NCBI GenBank assembly: GCA_020847555.1
Contig: JADLBT010000349.1
Span: 1-64,000 of the forward strand
Reading direction: 5' to 3'
DNA from: Gemmataceae bacterium
GTDB taxonomy: Bacteria; Planctomycetota; Planctomycetia; Gemmatales; Gemmataceae
DNA: 64,000 nt
The notes beneath the pieces were generated by a model. The model ran no database searches, was not told the origin of the DNA, and saw nothing but the letters and a program-made list of their open reading frames with translations. The position numbers and the translations under genes are program-made. This document shows positions 38,003 through 47,258 of this stretch, one piece after another; within the stretch, counting starts at the first letter, position 1, and each line of letters begins with the position of its first letter.

Positions 38003-38797
38003 ATGAACAACCCTTCGCGCATCGCCGACGGCGCCACGGCGCGCCGGCTGGCCCGCGCCGGTGAGCTGACGTCGCACACCTCCGGCCTGGCGCCGGGTTA
38101 CGTGCAGGCGAACCTCGTCGTCGTGCCGCGCGAGCTGGCGTTCGACTTCCTGCTGTTCTGCCAGCGCAATCCGAAGCCGTGTCCGCTCCTCGACGTGACC
38201 GAGCCGGGCAGTCCCGAGCCGCGCCTCGTCGCCCCCGGCGCCGACGTGCGCACCGACGTACCGCGCTACCGCGTCTACCGCCACGGCGAGCCGGTCGATG
38301 AGCCGCACGACCTGCTCGGCCTGTGGCGCGACGACCTGGTCGGCTTCCTGCTGGGGTGTTCGTTCACGTTCGAGAACGCGCTGCTCCAGGCGGGACTGCC
38401 GCTGCGCCACGTCGAGGCCGGGTGCAACGTGCCGATGTACCGCACGAACGTCCCGTGCCGGCCGGCGGGCGTCTTTCGCGGGCCGATGGTCGTGTCAATG
38501 CGGCCGCTGACGCCGGCCCAGGCGGTGCGGGCGGTGCAGGTGTGTTCGCGCTTCCCGCGGGCGCACGGAGCGCCGATCCATTTCGGCGACCCGGACGTCC
38601 TCGGGATTCACGACCTGGCCCGGCCCGACTTCGGCGATGCCGTCGAGGTGCGGTCGGGCGAGGTGCCGGTCTTCTGGGCGTGCGGGGTGACGCCGCAGGC
38701 GGTGGCGATGGAGGCGCGGCCGCCGCTGCTCCTGACGCACAAGCCGGGCCACATGTTCGTGACGGACCTGCGCGACACGGACCTGGAAGGGGAGTGA
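38003..38797 (+). CDS. DUF1445 putative hydro-lyase, D-glutamate cyclase-like N-terminal half
   Basis: 264 residues, four bases after the DUF4392 stop. DUF1445/YcsI signatures are present: [69 protein letters not shown] and KPGHMFVTD. In bacteria the family is often labelled putative hydro-lyase, and in animals it is fused upstream of the DUF4392 domain in D-glutamate cyclase. Here the two halves are separate genes in reversed order. The enzyme activity in bacteria is inferred. Confidence 0.9.
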   Translation: MNNPSRIADGATARRLARAGELTSHTSGLAPGYVQANLVVVPRELAFDFLLFCQRNPKPCPLLDVTEPGSPEPRLVAPGADVRTDVPRYRVYRHGEPVDEPHDLLGLWRDDLVGFLLGCSFTFENALLQAGLPLRHVEAGCNVPMYRTNVPCRPAGVFRGPMVVSMRPLTPAQAVRAVQVCSRFPRAHGAPIHFGDPDVLGIHDLARPDFGDAVEVRSGEVPVFWACGVTPQAVAMEARPPLLLTHKPGHMFVTDLRDTDLEGE

Positions 38798-38815
38798 GGG
38801 GCGTCATACGACCTG

Positions 38816-38860
38816 CCAGCCCGGAGGCGCCAGCGCCGGGCGCTGGCGCCTCCGGGCTGG
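38816..38860. repeat. Perfect 21-bp inverted repeat (second palindrome family)
   Basis: Arms 38816-38836 and 38840-38860 are exact complements around cgg; the core is GGCGCCAGCGC/GCGCTGGCGCC. It begins 19 bases after the DUF1445 stop and can serve as terminator for that operon. A related palindrome lies at 60047-60089, and a half copy (cgctggcgctccgggctgg) near 55390. Confidence 0.85.
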
Positions 38861-38998
38861 TCGGCGCAGGTCGTTGCAGGTAGAATTACCATCGCCGGGG
38901 TCCGCTGCCCGACCGCAGGAGCATACAAACGATCTCAGAGGAAATCGCGAACTGCTCCTGGAACTTGCAGCGAACCCCGGCGTTTCGCTGCGCAGGCC

Positions 38999-39026
38999 AA
39001 GACCCACGGGTAACGTCCCGTGGGCT
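38999..39026. repeat. REP-like unit 8 (single)
   Basis: Hairpin CAAGACCCACGGG/CCCGTGGGCTTG with a 5-base loop, just beyond the stop codon of the minus-strand bamA gene and between convergent transcription units, a terminator position. Confidence 0.8.
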
Positions 39027-39041
39027 TGCCGCTGACCGCTC

Positions 39042-41435
39042 TCACCGGAACAGGCCGACGTAGAACGCGAAGATCTGCTCGCGGTCGCCCTCCGCCTTGA
39101 CGATCGGAAAGCCGAAGTCCAGCGCGATCGGCACCGGACCCATCATCGGCACCGTGACCCGCACGCCGAAGCCCGCCGACACGCGATAGTTCGTCAGTTC
39201 CACGTCCTGCTCGACCGTGCCCGAGTCCACGAACGCCACCAGGTACAGCTGATCGTTCGCCTTGATCGGCACCTGGTACTCGACGCTGTTCAGGAACATG
39301 AAGTTGCCGCCGACCATGAACCCGTTGATGTTCGGCCCGACCCCGCGGAACTGGAAGCCGCGCAGGCTGCGAAATCCGCCGGCGTAGAAGCGCTCGAACA
39401 CCGGGGCATCGTCGCCCGCCCATGCGACCTGGCTGCGCAGCGCCACCACGTGCCGGCCGCTGCCGTCCGGCCGCTGGAACGTCGTGAAGTACCGGCTCGC
39501 CTCCAGGCTCACGACCGGGAACGTGTAATCGCCCAGCACCTGCTCGAACGACCCCTCGATCTGCCCGCCCTCCGTGGGCCGCAGGAACGAGTCGCGGTCG
39601 TCGCGGACGACGCTGACGCGCGGCGCGAACAGCAGGCTGTCCCCCCGGGCGTCCAGCAGGTCCGGCGGGGCGAACGGCGACACGTCGCGGACGCTGACGT
39701 TCTCCAGCCGCGCCCCGCCCGTGATGCTCCAGTACCGATTCAGCTGATAGCCGAGGGTGGCCCGCGTGCCGACGCGCCGCTCCGTGTACTCGTTGTACAG
39801 TCGGTCGTAATAGTACCCGCTGAGGCTCAGGCTCAGCGGCAGGTCGAACAGGTACGGCTCGCGCAGGGCGATGGTGTACCGCTGCAGCTGGGTGCCGGGG
39901 ACCGCCTCCGCCCGGAACTCCTGCCCGCCGCCGCGCCACGCCCGGCCGTTGAAGATGTCCTCGATGCTGGTCGGCGGACGCAGGATGTCGAAGTTTTTCT
40001 CGTTGAGCACGATGCTGCCGACGAGGCCGGCGTCCGAGTTGACGCCCAGGCCGAACATCAGGCTGCCGGTCGGCTGCTCGGTCACGAACACGTCCACGTT
40101 GCGGTACGGGTTGTCCGGGCTCTCCGGCTCGCTCACCACGATTGTCGGCCGGGTTCCCTTCTCCGGGTTCGTCTCGAAGATGCCGAGGCGCATCAGATCC
40201 TTCTCGGCCTGCCGGACCGCCGGGAAGCTGAGCGTCTGGCCGGGGTAGAGCTGGAGGACGCGGCGGATGACCCGGTCCTTCGTCACCGTGTTGCCGTGGA
40301 CCTCGATCGTTCCGACCTTCGCCGGCCCACGCTCCACCACGTCGTAGTGGACGCGCACCACGCCCGGCTCCTTCTCCGGGTCGGGGACGAACAGCTTCTT
40401 GTCGGCGAGCACCTGGTAGCCGCGGTAGCCGTAGAGATCCTGGATGTTGCGCAGGTCGTTCTCGACGGCCGGTTCGCTGTACAGGTCGTCCTTCTTGACC
40501 CGGAGGATGCTCTGCACGAGATCTCGGTTCAGCTGCTTGGGGCCTTCGACCGTCACGTCCTGGACGCGGTAGCGCATCCCCTCGTGGATGTGGAAGACGA
40601 CGTCCACGCTGCGCATGTCCTCGTTGAGGATGACCTCGCGGGTGACGCGCGCGTCCAGGTAGCCGTTGGCCTTGTAGTACTCCTCGAGCTTCAGCGCGTC
40701 GTTCTCCACCACCGGCGGGTGGTAGTCGCCGGTGAATAGCCGCAGCGGCGTCCAGGCCTTGCGGCTGTCGATCTGGGTCTTGAGGCGGCCGGCGGTCGCG
40801 AGGGTGTGGTTGCCGGTGAACCGGATGGCGCGGATCTTCAGCACCGGCCCCTCGCTGATGTTGAACACCACCCGCTGGTCGCCGGGGTTGCGGCCCTCCT
40901 CCAGGGTGCAGTTGGCCAGCAACCGGCCCTTCTTGCGGTAGAACTCCTGGATCTCGTAGCACGCCCGCACGTTCAGCGACGGGTTGAGCGGGGCGCCGCG
41001 CTTGACGCGGGACACCTCGTCGAGGTCCGCCGGCTTGGCGTGGTGGGCGTTCTTGTAGATCACCTCGCGGACGACGGTCGGCGGTTCCTCAACAACGATG
41101 TGGACGTTGAGCCGGCCATCAGTCAGCGTCTCGAACCGGACCGGGTGAATGCGCTGGAACCAGCGCGTCTCGGCCAGGCGCCGGATATCGTCCTCCAGGA
41201 CGGCCTGGTTGTACTCGCGCCCGGGGATGGTCTTGAGGTGCGCCTTGACCTGATCCTGGGAGATCGTCCGCAGCCCGTGGACGACGACGTCGCCGACCAG
41301 AACGGGTTCCTGCGGCGCCTGCGCCCACGCCGTGCTCGCCAGCAGGCCCGCGGCGGCAACCAGCCCCGCCAGGACGAGGAGCCGATACCACGCTGGCGAA
41401 GGAACCTTGTCGGTGACGTTGGCCGTCCCACTCAT
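39042..41435 (-). CDS. bamA: Outer membrane protein assembly factor BamA (Omp85)
   Basis: 797 residues. A signal peptide (about 1-38, ending AWAQA) is followed by five POTRA-like domains to about 455 (for example VVVHGLRTISQDQVKAHL, IRAIRFTGNHTLATAGRL, VGTIEVHGNTVTKDRVIRR) and a C-terminal 16-strand barrel with the L6 motif FRSLRGFQFRGVGP. It inserts beta-barrel proteins into the outer membrane, so the cell has a diderm envelope. The length is normal for the family. The last residue is Arg after FYVGLF rather than an aromatic. GAGGGAAG precedes the ATG. SelB lies upstream on the same strand, 173 bases away, with no functional link visible. Confidence 0.93.
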   Translation of the reverse strand: MSGTANVTDKVPSPAWYRLLVLAGLVAAAGLLASTAWAQAPQEPVLVGDVVVHGLRTISQDQVKAHLKTIPGREYNQAVLEDDIRRLAETRWFQRIHPVRFETLTDGRLNVHIVVEEPPTVVREVIYKNAHHAKPADLDEVSRVKRGAPLNPSLNVRACYEIQEFYRKKGRLLANCTLEEGRNPGDQRVVFNISEGPVLKIRAIRFTGNHTLATAGRLKTQIDSRKAWTPLRLFTGDYHPPVVENDALKLEEYYKANGYLDARVTREVILNEDMRSVDVVFHIHEGMRYRVQDVTVEGPKQLNRDLVQSILRVKKDDLYSEPAVENDLRNIQDLYGYRGYQVLADKKLFVPDPEKEPGVVRVHYDVVERGPAKVGTIEVHGNTVTKDRVIRRVLQLYPGQTLSFPAVRQAEKDLMRLGIFETNPEKGTRPTIVVSEPESPDNPYRNVDVFVTEQPTGSLMFGLGVNSDAGLVGSIVLNEKNFDILRPPTSIEDIFNGRAWRGGGQEFRAEAVPGTQLQRYTIALREPYLFDLPLSLSLSGYYYDRLYNEYTERRVGTRATLGYQLNRYWSITGGARLENVSVRDVSPFAPPDLLDARGDSLLFAPRVSVVRDDRDSFLRPTEGGQIEGSFEQVLGDYTFPVVSLEASRYFTTFQRPDGSGRHVVALRSQVAWAGDDAPVFERFYAGGFRSLRGFQFRGVGPNINGFMVGGNFMFLNSVEYQVPIKANDQLYLVAFVDSGTVEQDVELTNYRVSAGFGVRVTVPMMGPVPIALDFGFPIVKAEGDREQIFAFYVGLFR

Positions 41436-41608
41436 TGGGTCTTCCCTCGGAGCGTCAGGTCATGATCACGCAATTGGGGAGGGGGAGGGATAACGCGAGC
41501 GCGGCTTCGTGTCAAGGGCAGGACGACCAGAAGTTGGAGGGCCGGGGGCGAAGTGCCGGAGGGGGCGCCCACGGCGCCCCGGGGCTTCGACCTCCTGGCA
41601 CGCTTCCG

Positions 41609-43648
41609 TCAGACGGGCGGCAGCGTGGCGAGGAGACGCAGGTCGCCCTCGCGGCGCGTGACGCCGACCCGGTCGAGGTACTCGCACAGCGGCACCGCGT
41701 ACTTGCGCGTCGTCCCGAGCAGATCGCGGATCTCCGCCACCGTCAGGCCGGTGGCGTTGCCGGCCAGTCGCTCCGCGAGGCGCCGCCGCATCTCGGCCTC
41801 CGCCTCGGCGTGCAGGTAGACGTCCCCGCCGACCGGCACCAGATAGCCCTCGGCGACGCACACGTCGAACAGATCCTTCAGGTTCGCGGCGTTGCCACCC
41901 GCGGCGCCCGCGAAGCTCGCCGGCTCGGGCGGGGTGAACGCCGCCTCCTGGTAAGCCGCCACCACCCTGTCCTTCAGCTTGCGCAGGCTGGCGCTCAGCT
42001 TCGGCTTGAAGTCCGCCCGCGCCACCCGGCGCAGGTCGCCGACCACCTTGCGCTGCTTGATAAGTCGGTCCACCGCCGCGTGGACGAGGGCATCGTCGCC
42101 GACGTAATCCAGGTGTGACTGCACCTTCTGCCGGTCGTGAGCCGTCATCAGCGGGAATTCCTCGTGGAGCCGGCCGAGCGCGGTGAGGATGCGCTCGTCC
42201 AGCTCCCCGATCATGTCGCGGTGCAGCAGTACGCGCCGGGCCGGGCTGATGACGACCTCGGCCAGGTCGCCACGCTCGCGCAGCCTCGCAATCAGCGCCT
42301 GCGCCTGGTTCGGTCCGACGTTGGCGCCGCGCACCAGGTCCGCGGCACTGAACCCGGAAAACCCGCCGAACCAGGCGACCGTCAGCGCCCGCTGCTCCGC
42401 GTCGCCGGTCCACAGCTTCTCGATCCGTTCGAGGATCTCCAGGTGGCGCCGCCGTACCTTCTTCGCGACCGGCTGCAGCACCTGGCCGCCGCCGAGCGTG
42501 TGCGTCGCCGACGGTCCGCGGACGACGAACGGCTGGCCCCAGGTCGCCGTCACCGGCTCGTCGAGGAACACCTGCGCCAGACCCCACTCGCCCGGCTGCA
42601 CGGTGTCGCAGTCCAGCAGCGACACCGCGCCCATGACCTCCGCCGTGCCGACGTGGAAGCGCACCGGGGCGCGGTGCTTGATCGCCCGCCGAGCGTCGCG
42701 CAGGCAGTGCAGCCGGACCGTCAGGACGCGCGACGGGATGAGGTAGCCGGGCGTCGCGACCTCCTGCCCGCGGTGGACGTCCTCGTGGTGGACGCCGGCC
42801 AGGTTGATCGCCGCCCGCTGCCCGCGGTGGACCTCCTCGACGGGCGCATCGTGGTTCTGCAGGGAGCGCACGCGCACCCGCTCGCCGCGCGGCAGCCACT
42901 CGACCTCGTCCCCGACGCGCAGGCTGCCGGCGGTCACCGAGCCGGTCACCACGGTCCCGTGGCCCTGCACGATGAACGAGCGATCGATCGCCATGCGGAA
43001 CCACTCCCCCTCCCCCACGAGGGGGGAGGGGGGAGCAGTAGAGGTGGAGCGGCTGGGTGATGGTCCGGCGTCTGAACCCGTCTCCCCCCTCTCCCCTGGT
43101 GGGAGAGGGGGGCAGGGGGGTGCGGGGGAACCCTCGACGGCCCGACAGATCTCGGTGATCGCGGCCTTCAGTTCGGGAATGCCTTCGCCGGTGTACGCCG
43201 ACGTGCGAATGATCGGCGCGCTCTCCAGGAACGTGCCCTTGACGAGGTCGCGAACCTCCAGCTCGACCACCTCGCGCGTCGTCTCATCGACAAGATCGCA
43301 CTTGGTCAGCGCGACGAGGCCGCGGCGCAGGCCGAGCAGGCGGAGGATTTCCAGGTGCTCGCGTGTCTGCGGCATGATCGAGTCGTCGGCGGCGATGACG
43401 AGGACGGCGAGATCGATGCCGGTGGCGCCGGCGAGCATGTTCTTGATGAAGCGCTCGTGGCCGGGCACGTCAACGATGCCCAGCCGGAAGTCGCCCAGGT
43501 CGAGGGTGGCGAAGCCGATATCGATGGTGATGCCGCGGGCCTTCTCTTCGGGCAGGCGGTCGCAGTCGATGCCGGTCAGAGCCTTGACGAGCGACGTCTT
43601 GCCGTGGTCGATGTGGCCGGCAGTGCCGAGGATCAGGTTGCGGGGCAT
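41609..43648 (-). CDS. selB: Selenocysteine-specific translation elongation factor SelB
   Basis: 679 residues. GTPase motifs are complete: G1 GHIDHGKTS at about 11-19, G2 RGITID, G3 DVPGHE, G4 TKCD. EF-Tu-like domains 2 and 3 follow ([37 protein letters not shown]), and the C-terminal third holds the winged-helix domains that bind the SECIS RNA ([38 protein letters not shown]). It delivers Sec-tRNA to UGA codons, so the organism should make selenoproteins. Residues about 171-213, between the G domain and domain 2, are a low-complexity insert encoded by two repeats. No selA, selD or selC is seen here. Confidence 0.95.
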   Translation of the reverse strand: MPRNLILGTAGHIDHGKTSLVKALTGIDCDRLPEEKARGITIDIGFATLDLGDFRLGIVDVPGHERFIKNMLAGATGIDLAVLVIAADDSIMPQTREHLEILRLLGLRRGLVALTKCDLVDETTREVVELEVRDLVKGTFLESAPIIRTSAYTGEGIPELKAAITEICRAVEGSPAPPCPPLPPGERGETGSDAGPSPSRSTSTAPPSPLVGEGEWFRMAIDRSFIVQGHGTVVTGSVTAGSLRVGDEVEWLPRGERVRVRSLQNHDAPVEEVHRGQRAAINLAGVHHEDVHRGQEVATPGYLIPSRVLTVRLHCLRDARRAIKHRAPVRFHVGTAEVMGAVSLLDCDTVQPGEWGLAQVFLDEPVTATWGQPFVVRGPSATHTLGGGQVLQPVAKKVRRRHLEILERIEKLWTGDAEQRALTVAWFGGFSGFSAADLVRGANVGPNQAQALIARLRERGDLAEVVISPARRVLLHRDMIGELDERILTALGRLHEEFPLMTAHDRQKVQSHLDYVGDDALVHAAVDRLIKQRKVVGDLRRVARADFKPKLSASLRKLKDRVVAAYQEAAFTPPEPASFAGAAGGNAANLKDLFDVCVAEGYLVPVGGDVYLHAEAEAEMRRRLAERLAGNATGLTVAEIRDLLGTTRKYAVPLCEYLDRVGVTRREGDLRLLATLPPV
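43008..43138. repeat. Two in-frame C/G-rich palindromic repeats inside selB
   Basis: Copy A (about 43010-43045, ccctcccccacgagggggga) and copy B (about 43083-43127, core ctcccctggtgggagag) flank an unrelated 35-base spacer. The frame stays open. Copy B matches the RND pump repeat at all but one of about 38 positions but is translated from the other strand. Confidence 0.8.
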
Positions 43649-43788
43649 GGCCGAGGCGCTCTCCAGGGGGTGGGGCGAACGCTATTGTAGCAGGTTCGGC
43701 CCGGTGGTCGCCGGAGCGGCGGCACACGCCCGCGCGGCTCGCGGGCCTACCAGGGCTTTCAGGGCAATAGGAGTTTGCCAAGCCCACG

Positions 43789-43851
43789 GGTGGCGCCTCG
43801 TGGAGCCAGGTTCCTGGCACCTGGCTCCACGGGGCGCCATCCGTGGACTTT
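43789..43851. repeat. REP/BIME-like unit 9 (pair with altered centre)
   Basis: Outer arms AAGCCCACGGG and CCGTGGACTT are conserved, but the centre has become a separate perfect hairpin, GTGGAGCCAGGT/ACCTGGCTCCAC. It lies between selB and the remnant operon. Confidence 0.75.
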
Positions 43852-43896
43852 CCAGAAACCCGTGACACCCCAGGTCGCCTGTCCTTGCTTGAGGTG

Positions 43897-44094
43897 TCAG
43901 GCAACGGTCGGCCGCTCCTTGCCGCGGCGCAGCCAGCCGCGGAAGTCGCGGATCGCCGCGTAGGTTCCGTAGACCACCAGCCCCAGGAGGGCCGCGGTGA
44001 CGGCGAACGCAGCGGCGTGTTCCATTGGCGTTTCCGGGCAGATGCGGACGATGTCGAATAGCTCGACTTCGATGTGATGCGCGAACGGCGTCAT
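43897..44094 (-). CDS. Small single-pass membrane protein, hypothetical
   Basis: 65 residues from ATG 44094, preceded by GAGGA with good spacing. Residues about 25-50 form one membrane helix (AAAFAVTAALLGLVVYGTY), followed by a basic tail (RDFRGWLRRGKERP). It lies in the same frame as, and directly downstream of, the truncated DUF1501 remnant, so it may be an older gene left behind after a deletion or simply the tail of the broken frame. No function is recognised. Confidence 0.45.
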   Translation of the reverse strand: MTPFAHHIEVELFDIVRICPETPMEHAAAFAVTAALLGLVVYGTYAAIRDFRGWLRRGKERPTVA

Positions 44095-44175
44095 GGGATC
44101 CTCACAGTTGCTTGCCGGCTCCCTCGCCTGAGCCCGCCAGGTTACGATTGTGGGCCGTGACCGGCGGTCGTCAAG

Positions 44176-44418
44176 GTGCAGGCGGCGCAGGGCCGGCTTG
44201 GGGTCGAACGTGCCGATGTGGCTCGGGCCGCCTTCCATGCACAGGAAGATGCAGGCGCGGACGCGGGCCGGGTGGTGCGGGCGGCGGGCGGTGAGCGGCC
44301 CGGCCCGCGCCGTGTCGTCCGCCAGCAGCGCCGTCAGCGCGACGCTTCCGAGTCCGGCGCCGAGGTAGAACAGGAACTCGCGGCGGTCCCTGGCGGCGGG
44401 TGCTGGCTTGTGCTCCAT
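44176..44418 (-). pseudogene. DUF1501 protein, N-terminal remnant
   Basis: The first 81 codons are a typical planctomycete DUF1501 start: Tat-like RREFLFYLGAG, then the diagnostic IFLCMEGGPSHIGTFDPKP and ALRRLH. Family members continue for about 350 more residues; here similarity stops abruptly near 44176 and the frame runs on into unrelated sequence. It follows the PSD1 remnant by 60 bases, the usual PSD1-DUF1501 operon order. Confidence 0.75.
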
Positions 44419-44478
44419 GATCTCCTCCCGGCGGCGAAAGCGCTGGCCGCTTGCGGTTTCAATGAGGGCAGGCCCGGG

Positions 44479-45639
44479 TTAGTGGACGTACAGGAACTCG
44501 TTGCTGTTCAGCAGCACCAGACACACCTCGGCGAGGGCGCGCGTCTCGGCCGGCACGTCCCACGGCTTCAGGTTCGGCTCGTAGCCGGCCGGATCCCAGT
44601 CCTCGACGATGCGGACCGTTGCCCCGCTGAACTCGGCGATCCGCTCGCGCGCGATCTGCCGCGGCAGTTCCTCGCGTACCGGCTGCACCCGGCGGTGGTG
44701 GGCGAGCATCTTCTCCAGGTGCGCCAGGCAGAGTTCTCGCTCGCGCGCCGACGGCGGGTGGCCGTAGACGAGGCGGAATGCCTGCTCGATCTGTCCGGGA
44801 CGGCCGCCGCCCAGCCGCTCCAGCCGCCGGGCCATTGCCAGTGCCATGTCGTGCGTGAACTGGCCGTTGAACAGCGCGAGCGCCTGCGGGGCGACGGTGC
44901 TCTCGTCGCGGCGCTCGCAGGATGCCTCGGTGCCGGCAGCGTTGAACACCTCCAGCAGCGGATTCGCGAGGGTGCGGAGGTGGGCCGTGTAGATCGTGCG
45001 ACGGTTGCGCTGCGCCCGCCGCGGCGAAGGCTCGTAGATTGGCGCCAGCGCGCCCATGATCTGCCGCGGCTGCAGCGCCACGGCGCGGTTGATCTCCGGG
45101 ACCACCTGCGGCCCGCCAGCCGTCTGACTTAGCTCGCCCGCGACCGCCAGCACGCTGTCGCGCACCTCCTCGGCGGTGAGGCGGCGCGGCGGGAAGTACG
45201 CGAGCAGGTGGTTCTGCGGGTCGATACGGCGCACGGCAGCCATGTCGGGGCGCGCGCCGCTCTGGCGGTAGGTCGCGGAATGCACGATCAGCCGGTGCAG
45301 CGCCTTGACGCTCCAGCCGCCCTCGACGAACCGGCGCGCCAGCCAGTCGAGCAACTCGGGGTGCGTCGGTCGCTTGCCCATCTTGCCGAAGTTGTTGCTG
45401 GTCGCGACCAGTCCGGTGCCGAAGTGGCCCTGCCAGATGCGGTTGACCATGACCCGCGCCGTCAGCGGGTTGTCGGTACTCGCCACCCAGCGCGCGAACG
45501 CGAGGCGCCGTCCGGTGGTCGGCGGGTCAAACTTGTGGTCGTGGCAGCGGCAGCAGCTGAGCGGCAGGGCGAGAAACGTCGTGCCGGCGGCGTTGGTGAC
45601 ATCGTCCAGGAACAGCTGCCGCGTGACCGCCGCGCAGGG
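44479..45639 (-). pseudogene. PSD1/DUF1553 protein, truncated and internally deleted
   Basis: The C-terminal DUF1553 domain is intact from about 45520 to the stop (NPLTARVMVNRIWQGHFG, APQALALFNGQF, LLNSNEFLYVH). Reading further upstream in the same frame gives RQLFLDDVTNAAGTTFLALP and then CRCHDHKFDP, which is the DUF1549 haem-like CxxCH segment, fused directly to the GRRLAFARW that begins DUF1553. Several hundred residues normally separate these, so an in-frame internal deletion has occurred. The 5' part is also missing: a stop codon (45640-45642) and a palindromic unit follow immediately. The family acts in planctomycete polysaccharide or cell-surface metabolism with DUF1501 partners. A translated C-terminal product from GTG 45486 is possible. 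Confidence 0.75.
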
Positions 45640-45664
45640 TCAAGGAGGGAGTGTGCAATGGCAT

Positions 45665-45702
45665 GGGTAAAGTCCACGGGACGCCACCCGTAGACTTTAC
45701 CC
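45665..45702. repeat. REP-like unit 10 (single) at the broken PSD1 end
   Basis: GGGTAAAGTCCACGGG pairs with CCCGTAGACTTTACCC (one mismatch) around a 6-base loop. It sits exactly between the broken 5' end of the PSD1 remnant and the next gene. Confidence 0.8.
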
Positions 45703-45737
45703 AACACCGTTGTACATCAGGTTCCTTGCTGCCTGCA

Positions 45738-47036
45738 TCAATACCGGAAGATCATGTCGAACACGAGGCGGTAGTTGTCCATGCTGGCCTCATTCATCAG
45801 CGGGAACTCGACCGCGCCGCCGAACTGGATGCCCTCGCAGATCTTGATTCGCGCCCCGACCGCCAGCGACAGATCGGTCCGACCGGCGATGCCGCGCGAC
45901 CCGAAGTTGATCATGTCGCGCCCCTCGTAGCTCAGGTTGCGGGCTCCGCCGTTCTGCGTGTACTGCACCCAGTTCAGCTCGATCAGCGGGTAGTAGCGAT
46001 TGCAGATACCGTAGTCGAGGTGGAACGTGCTGTAGAAGTAGTCGCTCCGCTGGTTGTCGGTCGAGAATGCGTACCCGGTCGTGTTCAGGAAGTTGAGACT
46101 CCCGCTCTCCGTCTTGAAGAAACTCTGGCCGAAGCTGAGGTAAGGGGCGAGGGTCAGGTCGCCGGTGTCCTGGAAGACGCGGCTGCTCCCGGACGCGATC
46201 TGGAACATGAGCCCGCCGGAGAGGATCGTGCTCGTCTCCGGGCAGCGGATGAAGGCGAACTGCGGCCCGAGCCACAACTCCGCGAACCCGGACCCGCTCT
46301 GGAACTCATCGTTCGGCTGATTGACGTCGGTCCGGACCCAGCCGAGCTTGCTGATCACCAGCGACAGCCGCTCCGTGATCGCCAGCCGGCCCTGCGCGCC
46401 GAAGAAGAAGACGTCCCCGCCGTTGAAGAACGCGGTCGAGCCGCGCGTGTTGTTCCAGATGAACATCGGCCGGATTTCGGTCAGCGACCGCGGATCCTGC
46501 GACAGGAACGGGGCGGTCACGGGGGAAATCATCTGGTCGAACGCATGATCGCTCTGGAAGCATCCGCGCTCCCCGCCCGGAGCGAGAAACCCGCCGATGC
46601 CCTCGACGGCGGTGGCGAAGGGGCCGGCCTTGCTCGTGCTGGTGGCCTGGCCGCAGAAGTACGCCTCGCCGGGCGTGCGGGGGGGCAACCCCTGGGGCGG
46701 GGGCGGCGGGGGCGGGGGCGGCGGCGGGATCTGGCCCGGGCCGCTGCCGACGGAGAAGTCGGGGCTTTGTGCCCGCACAAAGCGCCGCACGGGGCTGTCT
46801 GTCTCCGGCGGGTACGCCGCGGGCTGCACGGACTGGGCAGCCGACTCGACCGGCGCGGAACTGGCCTGGTCGAGCGGGACCGGTCTGCGCAGGCGCGTCG
46901 GCTGCTGCGCCTGGCCGTGGGTGGCGAACGCGGTCGGCGCGCCGGTGCGCCACCCCTGGGACTGCTGGCCGGGCGCGGCAGCTGGCTGCCACGTCAGCAC
47001 CAGGGCCACGAGCCCACTCTTCCACATCCCGCGCAT
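45738..47036 (-). CDS. Outer-membrane beta-barrel protein (BBP7-like)
   Basis: 432 residues from ATG 47036 with GGAGGG eight bases upstream. A signal peptide (1-24) precedes a low-complexity region to about 130 that includes an eleven-residue proline run near 105-115. The remaining 300 residues alternate beta strands typical of a barrel (LAITERLSLVISKLGWV, GSGFAELWLGPQF, TDLSLAVGARIKICEG) and end in VFDMIFRY, an aromatic C-terminus recognised by BamA. It is probably a surface barrel or porin-like protein specific to planctomycetes. It has no operon partner; the PSD1 remnant is downstream. Confidence 0.8.
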   Translation of the reverse strand: MRGMWKSGLVALVLTWQPAAAPGQQSQGWRTGAPTAFATHGQAQQPTRLRRPVPLDQASSAPVESAAQSVQPAAYPPETDSPVRRFVRAQSPDFSVGSGPGQIPPPPPPPPPPPQGLPPRTPGEAYFCGQATSTSKAGPFATAVEGIGGFLAPGGERGCFQSDHAFDQMISPVTAPFLSQDPRSLTEIRPMFIWNNTRGSTAFFNGGDVFFFGAQGRLAITERLSLVISKLGWVRTDVNQPNDEFQSGSGFAELWLGPQFAFIRCPETSTILSGGLMFQIASGSSRVFQDTGDLTLAPYLSFGQSFFKTESGSLNFLNTTGYAFSTDNQRSDYFYSTFHLDYGICNRYYPLIELNWVQYTQNGGARNLSYEGRDMINFGSRGIAGRTDLSLAVGARIKICEGIQFGGAVEFPLMNEASMDNYRLVFDMIFRY

Positions 47037-47258
47037 GGCTGCACCCTCCACCGGCAGGCGCGGCGCGCCCGGGCCGCGCACTCGCGCCGCCTGCCTTCAC
47101 TCTCACCTTTCGGCCGGCGGGCGTGCGGCGGTGCAGGGGCATGGAGGGAAGGTTGCCTTTCGCGCCGGAGGGGGCGGGGTGCGGCCGGTATATCCGGTAC
47201 AGATTACCGGCCACCGGGCGTCAAGGTTCGCGCCGGTGGTCGGCCCCGCGCGAAGTGC

